Source of the DNA: CAYVQF01 sp964454015 | GTDB lineage: Bacteria; Myxococcota_A; Bradymonadia; UBA4248 | Direction: 5' to 3' | Length of the DNA stretch: 64,000 nucleotides | Assembly: GCA_964454015.1 (NCBI GenBank) | Contig: CAYVQF010000025.1 | Span: 7,385-71,384 of the forward strand | The notes under the pieces: model-generated | What the model saw: only the letters and a program-made list of their open reading frames with translations | Told to the model about the DNA's origin: nothing | The model's database searches: none | Position numbers and translations under genes: made by a program | Shown: one piece after another, positions 62,528-64,000 of the stretch | Layout of the letters: each line of letters starts with the position of its first letter | How positions within the stretch are numbered: position 1 is the first letter of the stretch

Positions 62528-63850
62528 TCAGCGTTTTTTCTTTTTTGGAGCCACGCTCTTTTTCTTGGCGCGCTGCTTTTTGTTCTGGCGCACGGCGCGG
62601 CGCTCCTCGGGGGTGGCTTGCACCTGGAGGCTTTTCAAGGTCTCGCTGCGCAGCCCCGGTCGATGTTCCGCCAGCGCCAGCTCCCCGTTGGCCAAGACCT
62701 CGCCGAGGATTCTTGCGCCTTGGTCGAGGCCGTTGCGGCCGCGGCGCGCTGCCAACACGATGACCCACGCGCTGTGGGCCTCGCGGTCTTCGAGGTAGAT
62801 GAGGTCGCTGAACCAGTTCTCGGCGAAGCCCGGCTTGTGCATGAGGAAGAGATCGCCTCTGCCGTAGCCGGCGCGCAGGGCGTCGACGGCTTCCATGCCG
62901 CGCTTGCGCTGCGCGGCGAGGGCTTGGCGCAACAGGGCGATTTCGGGATCACCCAAGAGGAGGCGCTGTTCCGGAGGGAGGCGCTCATGGAGGCCGATGC
63001 GGCGCATCACCTCGGCGAGGTCTTGGAGGTGGGTGCAGGCCGAGCCGGCACAGCGCGGCGTGCTCACGCCCTGGGCGGGCTCTCTCTCCCAGAGGCGCTC
63101 CCCTTCTTGCACGGCGATGGCTGGGGCGAAGCTGAGGTCCTTCGACTCACCGCGGCGACGCCAGTTGCTGATTTCGTAGGCGCCGTTGATGGCTGAGGCC
63201 GCCGGCCCGCTGCGTTCGTCGAAAAAGTGCTCATTGAGCCAATCGTACCCGGCGAGCTGCACCAGGCGGTTGTAGGACATGTTGCCGCTCTTGGTGATGG
63301 CGTCGTGGATGATCTCGGTCATGGACCAAGTTTCCTCCTGGCGTCCGCGGAAGGTGGCCACGGCGTCAGGGGTGAAGCCCTGCTGATGGAGGCGGCTGAG
63401 GGCGGCGGCGGCGGCGAAGACCTTGACCGTGGAGCCAGGGTTCCAGCCCCAGATGCGGGCGCTGGTGTCGTCCCAGTCGAAGGCGCGCTCGCCGATGACC
63501 ACGGGCAAGGTGGGGGAGAAGGTGATCTCCAGGACGAAGGCCCTGAAGGTGACACCCGGTTCAAAGCCTCGGGCGAGGAGGAGCTCGGGGAGGGCGGCGT
63601 GATCGACGCCATGCTGCCGCCAGTGCTCAGGGTAGGAGAAGGTCGGTGGCGCGTCGTCGTCGACGTCTTGGAGGAGGGTGCCGAGGGCGGCGGGTGCCGC
63701 GGCGTCGGCCGCCGACGGCAAGGGGTGCGCGATGGTGGCGGCGCTTCTGGCGGCGCCGAAAAAGGGTGGGTCGCTGGTCTGACTGGGGATGGCGCTGCTA
63801 CACCCGGAGAGGGTGAGGGCGGCGATCCAGATGGGGAGCGTGCGGAGCAT
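62528..63850 (-). CDS. Serine beta-lactamase-fold lipoprotein
   Basis: A 440-residue lipoprotein (lipobox TLSGC, C17) with a serine penicillin-binding/beta-lactamase fold. The SxxK nucleophile is S140-T-V-K143, the SxN-like motif is SGN (188-190) and the third motif KPG (339-341) lies in LMHKPGF. Family members include class A beta-lactamases, PBPs and serine esterases, and the KPG replaces the usual KTG. The C-terminal 25 residues are Lys/Arg-rich (RAKKKSVAPKKKK) and could bind anionic envelope polymers. It converges on the TonB-receptor gene with 27 bases between stops. Confidence 0.8.
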   Translation of the reverse strand: MLRTLPIWIAALTLSGCSSAIPSQTSDPPFFGAARSAATIAHPLPSAADAAAPAALGTLLQDVDDDAPPTFSYPEHWRQHGVDHAALPELLLARGFEPGVTFRAFVLEITFSPTLPVVIGERAFDWDDTSARIWGWNPGSTVKVFAAAAALSRLHQQGFTPDAVATFRGRQEETWSMTEIIHDAITKSGNMSYNRLVQLAGYDWLNEHFFDERSGPAASAINGAYEISNWRRRGESKDLSFAPAIAVQEGERLWEREPAQGVSTPRCAGSACTHLQDLAEVMRRIGLHERLPPEQRLLLGDPEIALLRQALAAQRKRGMEAVDALRAGYGRGDLFLMHKPGFAENWFSDLIYLEDREAHSAWVIVLAARRGRNGLDQGARILGEVLANGELALAEHRPGLRSETLKSLQVQATPEERRAVRQNKKQRAKKKSVAPKKKKR

Positions 63851-64000
63851 GAGATCCGTGGTGGCAAGTGCTTGACCGAGGGCTGGCGCCAGTGGCAGCC
63901 CAGGCGACGCCTAGCCTAAGGCCTGGAGCGCATGGTGTCAAAGCAGGCCACAATCCACGACCAAAGCCGGCATGGGGCTTGCTCGTTGTGAATTATTGTG

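Overview
The window is about 64 kb of high-GC, gene-dense bacterial chromosome. It has no rRNA, no tRNA that I could recognise, no CRISPR array, no transposase and no phage genes. The gene mix points to a predatory or social deltaproteobacterial lineage in the broad sense (Myxococcota or Bradymonadia-like). The pointers are several Hanks-type Ser/Thr kinases, DUF4215 Cys-rich lipoproteins, zinc-ribbon/GYF/TPR membrane proteins, PEGA proteins, a FumC/LeuCD/HMG-CoA-lyase metabolic set, and an F-type ATPase operon without its a and c subunits. The lineage is inferred from gene content only.

Layout. 1-4.4 kb (minus): a putative operon of pentapeptide-repeat protein, acidic hypothetical, TPR protein and a kinase-ATPase that runs off the left edge. 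4.5-8.0 kb (minus): an EF-G paralogue (EF-G2 type) and a diacylglycerol-kinase-family protein. 8.4-19.0 kb (plus): a CPBP intramembrane protease, a 1412-residue zinc-ribbon/GYF/TPR membrane protein, a kinase fused to DUF4388, J-domain and TPR regions, a lidless Hsp70 and a small zinc-finger protein. 19.0-22.2 kb (minus): a transmembrane kinase with a PEGA tail, followed by a PEGA/outer-membrane-barrel-like protein. 22.4-31.4 kb (plus): an amidase-like protein, a membrane-anchored kinase related to the FAM20/secretory-kinase fold, a lipoprotein, a barrel-like protein, and a DUF4215 lipoprotein that ends in a strong intrinsic terminator.

31.6-38.0 kb (plus): ATP synthase b', b, delta, alpha, gamma, beta, epsilon. 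38.2-42.3 kb: a HEAT-repeat giant. 42.4-46.5 kb: a small unknown, queE, queD, a GlmU pyrophosphorylase half, a lipoprotein and a YbjN-like protein. 46.7-49.3 kb: a RarA-methyltransferase fusion and a small membrane protein. 49.3-54.7 kb (minus): rtcB, archease, fumC, a propeller-like protein and a LysM-MepA endopeptidase. 54.9-58.8 kb (minus): leuD-like, leuC-like, a class III CoA-transferase and an HMG-CoA-lyase-like gene, all tightly packed. 59.2-62.5 kb (plus): twin CRP-like palindromes, two lipoprotein-like genes and a TonB-dependent receptor. 62.5-63.9 kb (minus): a serine beta-lactamase-fold lipoprotein.

The most interesting parts are these. First, the FAM20-like kinase, whose catalytic domain is predicted to lie outside the cytoplasm, sits in a tightly coupled envelope-protein operon. 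Second, a Ser/Thr kinase carrying its own J-domain is translationally coupled to an Hsp70 that lacks the lid. Third, LeuCD-like, CoA-transferase and HMG-CoA-lyase-like genes form a cluster that looks more like C5-dicarboxylate (citramalate/citraconate-type) catabolism than leucine synthesis. Fourth, a TonB receptor operon is preceded by two near-identical 20-bp palindromes.
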